A stretch of 64,000 nt of DNA from an uncultured Lachnospiraceae bacterium (GTDB lineage Bacteria > Bacillota > Clostridia > Lachnospirales > Lachnospiraceae), in contig CAMOWK010000002.1 in NCBI GenBank assembly GCA_946628415.1, forward strand, positions 62,001 through 126,000. Reading direction: 5' to 3'. A program made the position numbers and the translations under genes. Every line of letters begins with the position of its first letter. Position 1 is the stretch's first letter. Below, piece by piece: positions 1 through 9,462 of this stretch. The notes beneath the pieces were generated by a model. That model was not told the origin of the DNA. It ran no database searches and saw only the letters and a program-made list of their open reading frames with translations.

Positions 1-2
1 TA

Positions 3-101
3 AGAGCGCCTTTCAACGGAATAGTATTTTATTCACAGGAGCATCCGCTTGTAGCGCAGAATGCTGTTGTATTTAAAATGATAAAGAAGCTTCACAAATA
101 A
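3..101 (+). CDS. C-terminal end of an unidentified protein (5' truncated by window edge)
   Basis: One frame stays open from the left edge and ends at a TAA at 99-101, giving 32 residues that finish in a basic stretch (KMIKKLHK). The codon use looks like that of the downstream genes. The residues are too few to name a family. It lies 30 bp upstream of purL on the same strand with no clear terminator between, so it may be the preceding gene of the same operon. That it is a real coding end is an inference from frame openness and position. Confidence 0.45.
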   Translation, partial: RAPFNGIVFYSQEHPLVAQNAVVFKMIKKLHK

Positions 102-131
102 TTTTTTAGTAATAGATATGGAGGAACTTTT

Positions 132-3100
132 ATGAGCGTAAGAAGAATTTACGTAGAGAAGAAAAAGGATTATGCGGTAAGGGCAAAAGATCTCGAGGAA
201 CAGTTCAGGACATTTCTTGGACTTAAGGATGTATCTGTAAGAGAACTTGTTCGTTATGATGCAGAGAATATTGGCGATGATGTGTTTGAAAAGGCCATAC
301 TGACAGTATTCTCAGAGCCTCCAGTCGATATAGTTTACAGAGAAGAATTCCCATATGAAAAGGATGATTTTGTATTTTCAATGGAATACCTTCCGGGTCA
401 GTTCGATCAGAGAGCCGATTCTGCAGAGCAGTGCGTTAAGCTTCTTAATGAAAATGAAGAGCCTGTCATCAGATCGGGTATCACATATGTCATAAGCGGT
501 ACACTTACCGATGAAGATAAAAAAGCTATCGAGGAATATGTTGTAAACCCTGTTGATTCAAGGATTACTGACGAGACAAAACCGGATACACTTATCATGA
601 ATTATGATGAGCCTCCTTTTGTAAAGATATTTGACGGATTTAAGGATATGCCTTCGGAAGAACTGAGGGAACTGTATGACAGTCTTGGCCTTGCCATGAC
701 ATTTAAGGATTTCCTTCATATTCAGAATTATTTCAGAGATGAGGAAAACAGAGATCCGTCAATGACAGAGATCAGGGTGTTGGATACATACTGGTCCGAT
801 CACTGCCGTCATACAACCTTTGCTACTGAACTTACAAAGGTTACTTTTGAAGATGGAAAGTATAAGCCTGTCATCAGCGGTACATTTGACATGTATAAGA
901 AAGACATGCAGGAAATGTATAAGGACAGGGACGACAAGTTTGTATGCCTTATGGACTTAGCTTTAATGGGTATGAAGAGACTTAAGGCTCTGGGAAAGCT
1001 GGATGATCTTGATGAATCAGATGAGATAAATGCATGTACCATAGTAGTTCCTGTAACTATTGATGGGGAGACTGAAGACTGGCTTATCTCATTCAAGAAT
1101 GAAACGCATAACCACCCTACAGAGATAGAACCATTTGGTGGAGCTGCAACATGTCTCGGTGGTGCCATAAGAGATCCGCTTTCAGGACGTACATATGTAT
1201 ATCAGGCTATGCGTGTAACAGGTGCGGCTGATCCGACAAAGAGCCTTAAAGAGACACTTCCGGATAAGCTTCCGCAGCGTAAGATAGTTACAACAGCAGC
1301 GCAGGGTTATTCTTCATACGGTAATCAGATAGGACTTGCTACAGGTCTTGTTGATGAAGTTTATCATCCAAACTATGTTGCTAAGCGTATGGAGATCGGC
1401 GCAGTTATAGGAGCAGCTCCGAAGAGATGTGTTAAGAGACTTTCGTCAGATCCCGGTGATGTGATAATCCTCATTGGAGGAAGAACGGGACGTGATGGCT
1501 GCGGCGGTGCAACAGGTTCTTCAAAAGCTCACAATTCAGAATCACTTACATCCTGCGGCGCTGAAGTTCAGAAGGGAAATGCACCTACTGAAAGAAAGCT
1601 CCAGAGACTTTTCAGAAGAGAAGAAGTTGCAAGCCTCATCAAGAAATGTAACGATTTCGGTGCAGGCGGAGTTTCTGTTGCAATAGGTGAACTTGCACCG
1701 GGTCTTGATATTAATCTGGATCTTGTTCCAAAAAAATATGCAGGTCTTGACGGAACAGAACTTGCCATTTCAGAGTCACAGGAAAGAATGGCTTTAGTTG
1801 TGGATCCGGGTGATGCAGATAAGATGATAGAGTATGCAAGAGAAGAGAACCTTGAGGCAGTTAAGGTTGCTACCGTAACAGAAAGCCCAAGACTCGTTCT
1901 TCGCTGGAGAGGAAAGGAAGTTGTTAACCTCTCACGTGCATTCCTTGATACAAACGGAGCACATCAGGAGACAGAAGCATATGTGGAAATGCCTGATGAA
2001 AAGGAAAACTACTTTAAGGAAGAAGAAGTCGGAGATGTAAAAGAAACATGGCTCCGTGTACTTGGCAGTCTTAATGTCTGCTCAGAAAAAGGTCTTGTGG
2101 AAATGTTTGATTCAACCATCGGTTCAGGAGCAGTAACAATGCCTTACGGTGGTAAGTATCAGCTTTCACCTGTTCAGACCATGACATCAAAACTTCCGCT
2201 TCTTAGCGGTAAATCAGATACCGTAACACAGATGAGTTATGGACTTGATCCATATCTTTCAAGCTGGAGTCCGTATCATGGCGCGATTTACGCAGTTGTT
2301 CATTCAGTTGCAAAGATTGCCGCTGCAGGTGGTGATGTTTCAAAGATAAGACTTACTTTCCAGGAATATTTCGAGAGAATGACTGAAGATCCAAAGAGAT
2401 GGGGTAAACCTCTCAGCTCACTTCTTGGAGCTTACTCAGCCCAGATGGGACTTGGACTTCCATCCATCGGTGGAAAGGACAGTATGAGCGGATCGTTTAA
2501 TGATATAGATGTACCGCCAACACTCTGTTCATTTGCAGTTGATGTTAACAGTTATATGAATGTTGTTACTACAGAGCTTAAGAATGCCGGAAATCTTCTT
2601 GTAAAGCTTGATATAGACAGGGATGAGTTTGATCTCCCAAGTTACGAGGATATACTTTCAAAGTATGCTCTTGTAAGAAAAGCTGTTACAGAAGGAAAGA
2701 TTGAAAGTGCTTATGCAGTAGGCTTCGGTGGAATTATCGAAGCTGTAAGTAAGATGGCATTTGGTAACAAGCTGGGTGTATCCATTCTTCCGAGCGTGAA
2801 GAAAAATGACCTTATTAAGAAGGACTACGGTTCAATAATCTTTGAAGTTAAGAAGGATGATCTTATAGGACTCGGAATACCTGTTACAGTAATCGGTGAA
2901 GTGACTGATGATCCTGCATTTACTTACGGAAATGTAAAGATAAGTATTGAAGATGCACTTAATGCATGGACAGGAAAACTTGAGAAGGTATTCCCGACCA
3001 GATCTTATGAAAATAAAGAAATAATTGATACAGGTATTTATACGGCAAAGAATATCTATGTATGCAAGAATAAGGTTGCAAAGCCTAGAGTATTTATTCC

Positions 3101-3878
3101 GGTATTCCCAGGCACAAACTGTGAAGATGACTCAGTAAGGGCATTTGAAAGAGCAGGTGCTATAGCCAAAACAGTGGTACTCAATAATATGGATGCAGAG
3201 GGCATAAGAGATTCTGTAGACAGCTTTGCAAGAGAGATAGCAAATGCGCAGATAGTTATGTTCCCGGGCGGATTCTCTGCCGGTGATGAGCCTGACGGAT
3301 CAGCTAAATTCATTGCTACAGCATTCAGAAATGAGAAGATTAAGGAGGAAATCCTTAAGCTTATAAATGAAAGAGACGGACTTGTTCTTGGTATCTGTAA
3401 CGGATTCCAGGCGCTGATGAAACTCGGACTTGTACCATATGGTGATATAAGACCGCAGTCGCCTGACAGTCCTACACTTGCTCGTAACTCAATCGGAAGA
3501 CATCAGTCTAAGATTGCATATACAAAGGTTGTTTCAAATAAATCCCCATGGCTCAGAAAAGCAGAGCTTGGTGGTGTTTACAGCATTCCTATATCACATG
3601 GTGAGGGACGTTTTGTTGCAAGTAAAGAGTGGCTTGATAAGCTTTTCAGTAATGGTCAGGTAGCCACACAGTATGTTGACCTGAACGGTAATCCGACTAT
3701 GGATGAAGAGTATAACGTAAACGGATCTTATATGGCTATAGAAGGCATTACGAGTGCTGACGGACGTATACTCGGAAAGATGGGACATTCCGAAAGAAGA
3801 AGTACTGCAACATATGTGAATATTTATGGAGAAAAGAATCAGTATATATTTGAATCGGGAGTTGAGTACTTCCTGTAA
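132..3878 (+). CDS. purL: Phosphoribosylformylglycinamidine synthase, single-chain PurL
   Basis: Cytosolic enzyme of de novo purine synthesis that converts FGAR, glutamine and ATP to FGAM. The 1248-residue length fits the large fused type with glutaminase and synthase in one chain. Visible motifs are SDHCRHTTF (residues 222-230), the NETHNHPTEIEPFGG ATP/metal segment of the first AIRS-like half, and GGKDSMSG in the second half. The C-terminal class I amidotransferase domain carries FPGTNCEDDS, the nucleophile elbow GICNGFQ with Cys1089, and SHGEGRF with His1156 and Glu1158. An AGGAAC ribosome site precedes the ATG. The MoxR-type gene follows after 15 bp, so the two are probably co-transcribed. 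No other pur gene is in the window. No purine riboswitch is visible in the 131 bp available upstream. Confidence 0.97.
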   Translation: MSVRRIYVEKKKDYAVRAKDLEEQFRTFLGLKDVSVRELVRYDAENIGDDVFEKAILTVFSEPPVDIVYREEFPYEKDDFVFSMEYLPGQFDQRADSAEQCVKLLNENEEPVIRSGITYVISGTLTDEDKKAIEEYVVNPVDSRITDETKPDTLIMNYDEPPFVKIFDGFKDMPSEELRELYDSLGLAMTFKDFLHIQNYFRDEENRDPSMTEIRVLDTYWSDHCRHTTFATELTKVTFEDGKYKPVISGTFDMYKKDMQEMYKDRDDKFVCLMDLALMGMKRLKALGKLDDLDESDEINACTIVVPVTIDGETEDWLISFKNETHNHPTEIEPFGGAATCLGGAIRDPLSGRTYVYQAMRVTGAADPTKSLKETLPDKLPQRKIVTTAAQGYSSYGNQIGLATGLVDEVYHPNYVAKRMEIGAVIGAAPKRCVKRLSSDPGDVIILIGGRTGRDGCGGATGSSKAHNSESLTSCGAEVQKGNAPTERKLQRLFRREEVASLIKKCNDFGAGGVSVAIGELAPGLDINLDLVPKKYAGLDGTELAISESQERMALVVDPGDADKMIEYAREENLEAVKVATVTESPRLVLRWRGKEVVNLSRAFLDTNGAHQETEAYVEMPDEKENYFKEEEVGDVKETWLRVLGSLNVCSEKGLVEMFDSTIGSGAVTMPYGGKYQLSPVQTMTSKLPLLSGKSDTVTQMSYGLDPYLSSWSPYHGAIYAVVHSVAKIAAAGGDVSKIRLTFQEYFERMTEDPKRWGKPLSSLLGAYSAQMGLGLPSIGGKDSMSGSFNDIDVPPTLCSFAVDVNSYMNVVTTELKNAGNLLVKLDIDRDEFDLPSYEDILSKYALVRKAVTEGKIESAYAVGFGGIIEAVSKMAFGNKLGVSILPSVKKNDLIKKDYGSIIFEVKKDDLIGLGIPVTVIGEVTDDPAFTYGNVKISIEDALNAWTGKLEKVFPTRSYENKEIIDTGIYTAKNIYVCKNKVAKPRVFIPVFPGTNCEDDSVRAFERAGAIAKTVVLNNMDAEGIRDSVDSFAREIANAQIVMFPGGFSAGDEPDGSAKFIATAFRNEKIKEEILKLINERDGLVLGICNGFQALMKLGLVPYGDIRPQSPDSPTLARNSIGRHQSKIAYTKVVSNKSPWLRKAELGGVYSIPISHGEGRFVASKEWLDKLFSNGQVATQYVDLNGNPTMDEEYNVNGSYMAIEGITSADGRILGKMGHSERRSTATYVNIYGEKNQYIFESGVEYFL

Positions 3879-3893
3879 AGGTATTAGAGTAGT

Positions 3894-4850
3894 ATGGAAA
3901 TATCAGATGTAAGAAATGTATATACGCGTGTTCTTGACAATGTCAGGAAGGTTATAGTCGGTAAGGATGAGCTTATGACGCTCATCTTTACTGCTATGAT
4001 CACAGGAGGACATGTTCTTATAGAGGATAATCCCGGAACGGGGAAAACTCTTCTTGCAAGGACTTTTGCACTATGCATTGACGGTGAAATGAAAAGAGTT
4101 CAGTTTACCCCGGATCTTATGCCGCAGGATATAACAGGACTTAATGTATTTAATCAGAAGATAGGTGAATTCAGTCTGATGAAGGGACCTGTCTTTAGTA
4201 ATGTGCTTCTTCTTGATGAGATTAACCGCGCTACTCCGAGAACACAGAGCAGTCTTCTTGAAGCCATGGAAGAAAAAACTGTCACAATAGACGGTGAAAC
4301 TATGACTCTTCCTAAGCCTTTTATGGTTATGGCTACTGAGAACCCTATCGAAACAGTGGGAACATATCCGCTTCCTGAAGCGCTGCTTGACAGATTTCTT
4401 ATTAAGATTTCCATGGGACATCTTTCAGTTACAGATGAAGTAAAGGTGCTTCAAAGATTTGTTAAAGATAATCCTTTCCTTAACCTAAAGAGTGTTGTTA
4501 CAAAAGAAGAAATGATTCAGTGCATGAACGTTGTGAAAACGGTTTTCGTTCATCCTGTAGTTATGGAATATATAGTAAATCTTGCAGAGGCTACAAGAAA
4601 AAGCAGTAAAACTGTACTAGGCGTAAGCCCGAGAGCAAGTCTCTCGCTTATGCATACAGCGCAGAGTTTTGCTGCCATATCGGGAAGAGAGTATGTTACT
4701 CCCGATGATGTAAGATATCTTGCACCTTATATTTTTAATCACAGAATAGTTACATCCGGCAGAGAGGGCAGCTTTGATGCTGCAGTGTCAATCATAGATG
4801 AAGCTATTCGTACGGTTTCTGTTCCTGTTGAAGATTGGGAAAGACCTTAA
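3894..4850 (+). CDS. MoxR-family AAA+ ATPase
   Basis: A 318-residue AAA_3 ATPase. Walker A is DNPGTGKT (residues 45-52) and Walker B is LLLDEINR with Asp108-Glu109; an ATENP sensor-1 segment and a C-terminal AAA lid follow. MoxR ATPases act as chaperones that help assemble or activate partner proteins, usually encoded next door with a DUF58 protein. Here the next gene is a DUF58 protein 21 bp downstream, followed by a membrane protein, which matches that conserved set. The client is unknown. The ribosome site is weak, which fits translation within an operon. Confidence 0.9.
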   Translation: MEISDVRNVYTRVLDNVRKVIVGKDELMTLIFTAMITGGHVLIEDNPGTGKTLLARTFALCIDGEMKRVQFTPDLMPQDITGLNVFNQKIGEFSLMKGPVFSNVLLLDEINRATPRTQSSLLEAMEEKTVTIDGETMTLPKPFMVMATENPIETVGTYPLPEALLDRFLIKISMGHLSVTDEVKVLQRFVKDNPFLNLKSVVTKEEMIQCMNVVKTVFVHPVVMEYIVNLAEATRKSSKTVLGVSPRASLSLMHTAQSFAAISGREYVTPDDVRYLAPYIFNHRIVTSGREGSFDAAVSIIDEAIRTVSVPVEDWERP

Positions 4851-4871
4851 GTTTAGAGGCATAGGTAGCTT

Positions 4872-5993
4872 ATGAGACTTTTTGCCGCGATATTAATACT
4901 TATAGTTATATATGTTGTTCAAAAGAAGCTCTTTTCTTTAAACTGGGCGAAATCACTTGATGTATCACTCAGTTTCAGTAAGAGTTACTTGTCATGTGGG
5001 GAGAAGGTTTATCTTTATGAGAGGATTACAAATGATAAGCTTCTCCCTCTTCCTGTTTTCCATCTTAAGTTTTCCGCTCCGCGAAGCTTTAAGTTTGATG
5101 AGATGGACAATTCTGTGGTAACAGATTATTATCACAGGACGGATGTATTCTCGATAATGGGACATCAGCGGGTTGAAAGAAAACTTGGATTTACGGGAAC
5201 AAAACGAGGAGTTTTTTCAATACCTGCCGCAAATATAATGGTAAAAGATTTTTTTCTTCTGTCTTCATTTGCAAAAAGTATTAAGGTCGAGAGTATTCTC
5301 TATGTGTTTCCGGATAAACGGAGGACAGATAATTATTTGAATCTATACTCCGGCATTCTTGGTGATATACGTTCTAAAAGAAGATATATGGCAGATGAAA
5401 GCCTTTTCAGGGGTATAAGAGATTATTTAAGCAGTGACAGAAAGAGGGATATTAACTGGAAACAGAGCAGCAGAGGTACAGGCTTAAAGAGTAATATTTA
5501 TGATTACAGTCAGAGTATTAAGATAAAGATAATGCTCAATCTTGATACAGAGTCAATGCTAAAGGCAGAAGATATGATTGAGGTTTCAATCTCTTTGGCA
5601 AGCAGTGTTGCGGAAGACTTGTTAAAGCTGGGACTTGACGTTTCGCTTGTTTCAAATGGAACAGATATTTCCGGACAGGATATGGGAACGGTCGGTTACG
5701 GCGCGGACATGTCACATAGCCTTGTTATAGACAGATATCTTGCCGGAATTTCCGGCTCGAGATATTATGAGGAGTTCCTGCGGCTTCTTGATACGGAGAA
5801 AAAATATACTGAAGAAAATGTTTATTACATTATTATTTCATCTTATCATAAAGAGGAAATGCTCCGTAAGATCGATACCCTACTCGAAAGGGGCAGCGGT
5901 GTTTCTTTGATAGTTCCGTATTATAATACACTCGGAATTAATGCAAAAAGAGACTATATCAGAGGATGGGAGGTGGACTACTATGAATCATAG
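4872..5993 (+). CDS. DUF58 domain protein, MoxR partner
   Basis: A 373-residue protein with an N-terminal hydrophobic segment (about residues 2-16) and the DUF58 hallmark GIRDYLSSDRKRDINWKQSS near residues 178-197. That region corresponds to the G-x-Y-x-x-GD-x-R-x-I-x-W signature of the family. Many DUF58 proteins contain a von Willebrand A-like fold and are encoded directly after MoxR, as here. The hydrophobic start suggests attachment to the inner face of the membrane. Its last 11 bp overlap the start of the next gene, indicating translational coupling. The cellular role of the set is not established. Confidence 0.85.
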   Translation: MRLFAAILILIVIYVVQKKLFSLNWAKSLDVSLSFSKSYLSCGEKVYLYERITNDKLLPLPVFHLKFSAPRSFKFDEMDNSVVTDYYHRTDVFSIMGHQRVERKLGFTGTKRGVFSIPAANIMVKDFFLLSSFAKSIKVESILYVFPDKRRTDNYLNLYSGILGDIRSKRRYMADESLFRGIRDYLSSDRKRDINWKQSSRGTGLKSNIYDYSQSIKIKIMLNLDTESMLKAEDMIEVSISLASSVAEDLLKLGLDVSLVSNGTDISGQDMGTVGYGADMSHSLVIDRYLAGISGSRYYEEFLRLLDTEKKYTEENVYYIIISSYHKEEMLRKIDTLLERGSGVSLIVPYYNTLGINAKRDYIRGWEVDYYES

Positions 5994-7170
5994 ACTTGAT
6001 TTCATAAGAAAAGGCCTCCGTATCATGTATTATGCCATCTTTTTTAATATGATAGGCGGAAGCATATATATGACAATAAAGGGAAAGCCGCTTATGCCTT
6101 TCAGCATCGTAATACTTTCTCTAAGTATTTTCTTATCTTTTATAGTGAGAGATGTAACCGGGAGGGGCTGGGTAATATTCCTGTTCCATGCTTCGGAAGT
6201 GGCTGTTTCTTTTCTCCTGCTCAGGGACAGCTTGTCCAGAATTATCATGACAGCTGTTATCATATGGCTTTATATAGATTCATATTTATACATAAGACGT
6301 GGGTTTAAGCTGCTTCCTTATACGGAAGTACCGTGGCTTCCGATGTCGGTTGCCTTTGTCCTGACGGGACTTTCGTATTACGCGGGGAATAAAAGTGCGG
6401 TCAGTCTTGTGCTGGTGCTTTCAGTAGCGCTTCTCATTACATTTCTGCTTATAATCTATACCGACGGGATTGATAAATATCTTGCCAGAACGAAGAATGT
6501 TGAGGGACTTCCGGTTTCAAGCATTATCAGGACGAATACGGTATTTATAATTGCAACGGTATTCATAATACTTACTGTGATAATGGTCTTTCTTGGGCTG
6601 GGTGCTGGAACGCTTGTCGGAGTAATCCTTAAATATCTTGTCATGGTGACTGTATTAATTGTTATGCTGGCATTTTTAATGATGCTGCTGCCGCTCCTTC
6701 TTTTCCTTATGAGAACAGGCGGACTTGGAGGCTTTTTTGCCATGATGGACGGCCCTCTGATTAATGAGGATACTGAACCTAGCCTTCTTGCAAGGATACT
6801 TGAAGTGATTCTTGCTGTGATAACTGTAATAGTACTCAGTTATCTTATCTATAAAGCTTCAGGCTTTATTATAAAAATGCTTATGATGAAAAGAATCCCG
6901 GATACAGATAGAGTTGAAAAACTGAGTCACGCCAAAAGTGAAAGAGTACTTGACAGAAGAGGCGCGGATGGACATAATTCCATAAGGGAAAACAGAGTAA
7001 GAAGAAAATACAGAAAAACAGTTCTTAAGTATAAAAAATACTATATGCCTGATGAAAAGGCAACAACCGGTGATATAAAGAAGAAGATAGAGAATGAAGT
7101 ATCTGTGAGTCTCGGTGAGATCACGGAGCAATATGAAAATGTCAGATACGGAAAAACAGGAAGGAATTAA
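5983..7170 (+). CDS. Polytopic membrane protein with DUF4129-like tail
   Basis: 395 residues from the ATG at 5983, which sits after a GGGAGGTGG ribosome site; an in-frame ATG at 5941 lies inside the DUF58 gene without one. The first two thirds contain about eight to nine hydrophobic spans. The last about 90 residues are soluble and basic, with a VRRKYRKTVLKYKKYY stretch and a closing EQYENVRYG. That layout resembles the cytoplasmic DUF4129 segment that ends the transglutaminase-like partners in MoxR/DUF58 clusters, but no transglutaminase core is present. Function is unknown. The gene overlaps its upstream neighbour and ends 6 bp before hisC. Confidence 0.75.
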   Translation: MNHRLDFIRKGLRIMYYAIFFNMIGGSIYMTIKGKPLMPFSIVILSLSIFLSFIVRDVTGRGWVIFLFHASEVAVSFLLLRDSLSRIIMTAVIIWLYIDSYLYIRRGFKLLPYTEVPWLPMSVAFVLTGLSYYAGNKSAVSLVLVLSVALLITFLLIIYTDGIDKYLARTKNVEGLPVSSIIRTNTVFIIATVFIILTVIMVFLGLGAGTLVGVILKYLVMVTVLIVMLAFLMMLLPLLLFLMRTGGLGGFFAMMDGPLINEDTEPSLLARILEVILAVITVIVLSYLIYKASGFIIKMLMMKRIPDTDRVEKLSHAKSERVLDRRGADGHNSIRENRVRRKYRKTVLKYKKYYMPDEKATTGDIKKKIENEVSVSLGEITEQYENVRYGKTGRN

Positions 7171-7176
7171 ACTGCT

Positions 7177-8226
7177 ATGGCAAAATGGAAGGAATACATA
7201 AGAAAAGTTGAACCGTATGTTCCGGGTGAGCAGCCAAAGGACGAGAATATAATCAAGCTTAATACCAACGAGAATCCATATCCGCCTTCTCCAAAGGTCA
7301 GCTGTGACGAGCTTGATATTGAAAAACTGAGGCTATATCCGGATCCAAAGGCAGAGATACTGGTAAAGGCTATAGCTGATTACCACACAGTAGGTAAGGA
7401 AAATGTATTCGTAGGTGTTGGCTCGGATGATGTATTAGCTATGTCATTTATGACCTTTTTCAACTCGGACCTGCCGATAATCTTCCCTGACATAACTTAT
7501 TCATTCTATCCTGTATGGGCTGAAGAATTTGGTATACCTTACACTGAGATACCGCTTGATGAAAAATTCAACATAGTTAAGGAAGATTACTATATTCCGA
7601 ACGGAGGAATAATCTTCCCTAATCCTAATGCACCGACTGGTATAGAAGTAAGCATAGATGTTATCAGAGATGTACTTGATCATAATAAGGATTCTGTTGT
7701 CATCATAGATGAGGCGTACATCGATTTCGGAAGGGAAAGTGCGCTTCCTCTTATAAATGATTACGATAACCTTCTTATAGTGAGAACTTTCTCGAAGTCG
7801 CGCTCAATGGCAGGTCTTCGTATAGGATATGCCATTGGAAATGAAGAGCTGATAAGATATCTTCTTGATGTAAAATATTCATTTAATTCATATACAATGA
7901 ATACTCCGTCACTTATACTCGGAACAAAGAGTCTTTCAGATGAAGAGTATTTCAGGATGACAATTACAAAGATCGTAAAGACAAGAGAGTGGTTTGTCGA
8001 AAAATTGAAAGAAAGAGGCTTTCATGTTCTGCCTTCTTCAGCAAATTTTGTCTTCGCCGAACATGACAGGATAAGTGGTGAAGAACTTTTTAAATCCGCC
8101 AGAGAAAAAGGAATATATATGAGACATTTTAAGATGCCCCGAATAAATAATTTTCTCAGGATAACTATAGGAACTGAGGATGATATGGAGAAGGTTATAG
8201 AGTTTTTTGACAGCGTTCTTTCGTAG
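7177..8226 (+). CDS. hisC: Histidinol-phosphate aminotransferase (class I/II PLP enzyme)
   Basis: A 349-residue PLP-dependent aminotransferase predicted to convert imidazole acetol phosphate and glutamate to histidinol phosphate. Seen motifs are KLNTNENPYPPSP at the N-terminus, NPNAPTG, the DEAYIDFG aspartate segment, and the PLP lysine in SKSRSMAGLRIG (Lys207). Length and the N-terminal NTNENPY motif fit HisC well. It stands apart from other his genes and is placed 6 bp after a membrane protein gene, so read-through from the purL operon is plausible. Some relatives accept aromatic amino acids. A strong terminator follows. Confidence 0.88.
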   Translation: MAKWKEYIRKVEPYVPGEQPKDENIIKLNTNENPYPPSPKVSCDELDIEKLRLYPDPKAEILVKAIADYHTVGKENVFVGVGSDDVLAMSFMTFFNSDLPIIFPDITYSFYPVWAEEFGIPYTEIPLDEKFNIVKEDYYIPNGGIIFPNPNAPTGIEVSIDVIRDVLDHNKDSVVIIDEAYIDFGRESALPLINDYDNLLIVRTFSKSRSMAGLRIGYAIGNEELIRYLLDVKYSFNSYTMNTPSLILGTKSLSDEEYFRMTITKIVKTREWFVEKLKERGFHVLPSSANFVFAEHDRISGEELFKSAREKGIYMRHFKMPRINNFLRITIGTEDDMEKVIEFFDSVLS

Positions 8227-8247
8227 TTAAAGAGAAATAGTCTAAAG

Positions 8248-8287
8248 AATGACAGTATTTTTGTGACACAAATACTGTCATTTTTTT
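8248..8287 (+). terminator. Rho-independent terminator after hisC
   Basis: A perfect 13-bp inverted repeat (AATGACAGTATTT and its complement) around a 9-nt loop is followed directly by a run of T. It closes the purL-hisC transcription unit. Confidence 0.85.
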
Positions 8288-8289
8288 AA

Positions 8290-8319
8290 TTGACAATGTT
8301 AAAAACAGGATGTGATAAT
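8290..8319 (+). promoter_or_regulatory. Sigma-70-type promoter for the DUF5688 gene
   Basis: TTGACA at 8290-8295 is followed after 17 nt by TGATAA (8313-8318); shifting by one base gives GATAAT. The site begins right after the hisC terminator and lies about 50 bp before the next start codon. Confidence 0.55.
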
Positions 8320-8369
8320 ATAAGTGCTTTGCACATTAAATTCCCCCTTCCCGCAGGGAAAGGACAGGG

Positions 8370-8984
8370 ATGATCAGAAAAGACGATCTTAAAAATTACG
8401 AAGGCTGTCTGGTGCCTGCAGCAATGAGCTATGATAATAACAGTTCTTATCTTAGTAAGGTACCGTATAGAAGATTCAGTGATATGGCTCTCACTCTGCG
8501 ATATATGAACAGAAATATGCGTGGAGTGGAAAGTATTCCCGTGACTGATGAAATGCTTAGTGGCTGGGGCATCACGTATGAGCAGGCGATGGAATATGCA
8601 AAAGATAACTACATGCGAGAATTTAAGGTTTATTTTGACAGCCTCAGCGATGTCATAGAAAGACTTGCTCCTGATATGGCTTTTTCGGAAGATGAGAAAC
8701 CGCCGGCATTTATACTTACCAATGATGATATGTTTTACGGCGGGACAATTATCTTTATGACCGGCATACTGGACAGGATAAGAAAAAGCATTGGCTGTGA
8801 CTTCTATATCATTCCATCAAGTGTAAATGAACTTATTGTCATTCCGGAATCGGTTATTGTTCCGGATGATATGGAAGAGATAATTCATACTGTTAACAGA
8901 ACTATGGTTTCTCCGTCAGATATACTGTCAGATTTCCTTTATATTTATAAAAATGGAAAACTGGAAACGGTGAAGACAGGTTAA
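8370..8984 (+). CDS. DUF5688-like protein
   Basis: A 204-residue soluble protein. The sequence PVTDEMLSGWGI, a FILTNDDMFYGG segment and YIIPSSVNELIVIP near the C-terminus resemble the DUF5688 family. That family is abundant in Lachnospiraceae, has no known function, and its members often carry these VTDEML-WG and ILPSS-HE blocks. No signal peptide or membrane segment is visible. The gene has its own promoter and terminators on both sides, so it looks monocistronic. The family call rests on remembered motifs and is moderate. Confidence 0.65.
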   Translation: MIRKDDLKNYEGCLVPAAMSYDNNSSYLSKVPYRRFSDMALTLRYMNRNMRGVESIPVTDEMLSGWGITYEQAMEYAKDNYMREFKVYFDSLSDVIERLAPDMAFSEDEKPPAFILTNDDMFYGGTIIFMTGILDRIRKSIGCDFYIIPSSVNELIVIPESVIVPDDMEEIIHTVNRTMVSPSDILSDFLYIYKNGKLETVKTG

Positions 8985-9038
8985 TGATACTTAATTCTTA
9001 AGATTTTCTTAAATTAGTTAACCAACTCACAAAAAAAG

Positions 9039-9089
9039 TTGACATAAATTGTCATTTCACTTGAAAATAGCTTGTATTTATGATACATT
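9039..9089 (+). promoter_or_regulatory. Promoter region of the cold-shock gene with a 15-bp palindrome
   Basis: TTGAAA (9061-9066), a 17-nt spacer and TACATT (9084-9089) form a plausible promoter about 45 bp before the start. Just upstream, TGACATAAATTGTCA (9040-9054) is a perfect inverted repeat, possibly a regulator site. An alternative TTGACA -35 at 9039 overlaps the palindrome. Confidence 0.45.
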
Positions 9090-9132
9090 TACCTATGACT
9101 GATATTTACAATACTTTTTGGAGGACATAGTG

Positions 9133-9336
9133 ATGGCTAGAGGAACAGTTAAATGGTTTAACGATCAGAAGGGTTATGGTTTTATTACAGGCGAGGATGG
9201 AAATGATGTATTTGTTCATTATTCCGGACTTAACATGGAAGGATTTAAGACCCTTAAGGAAGACCAGCCTGTTGAGTATGATGTGATTGAAGGGGAAAAA
9301 GGACCACAGGCAACAAATGTAAATGTTATAAAATAA
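9133..9336 (+). CDS. cspA: Cold-shock domain protein
   Basis: A 67-residue single cold-shock domain that binds single-stranded RNA/DNA and acts as an RNA chaperone. It shows the RNP-1 motif KGYGFI and RNP-2 motif VFVHY, and starts GTVKWFND as family members do. The ATG at 9133 is chosen because GGAGG sits at 9120-9124; an upstream in-frame ATG at 9118 would overlap that ribosome site. It is flanked by its own promoter and terminator, so it is a single-gene unit. Which of several Csp paralogues it is cannot be told from this window. Confidence 0.95.
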   Translation: MARGTVKWFNDQKGYGFITGEDGNDVFVHYSGLNMEGFKTLKEDQPVEYDVIEGEKGPQATNVNVIK

Positions 9337-9365
9337 TCACAGCTTAGGTAAAACTCAAGAGAAAG

Positions 9366-9393
9366 CGGATCGGTATGCATCGATCCGTTTTTT
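9366..9393 (+). terminator. Terminator after the cold-shock gene
   Basis: CGGATCG and CGATCCG form a perfect 7-bp stem around an 8-nt loop, followed by six T. Confidence 0.85.
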
Positions 9394-9402
9394 ATTTGTT
9401 CG

Positions 9403-9431
9403 TTGTTATGAGTCATTTCTTGTGTTATAAT
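9403..9431 (+). promoter_or_regulatory. Promoter for the SGNH hydrolase pair
   Basis: TTGTTA (9403-9408), 17-nt spacer and a perfect TATAAT (9426-9431) stand about 30 bp before the first SGNH start codon. Confidence 0.6.
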
Positions 9432-9462
9432 TCATAAGTTATAAAAGCGGAGGTCATCTACT

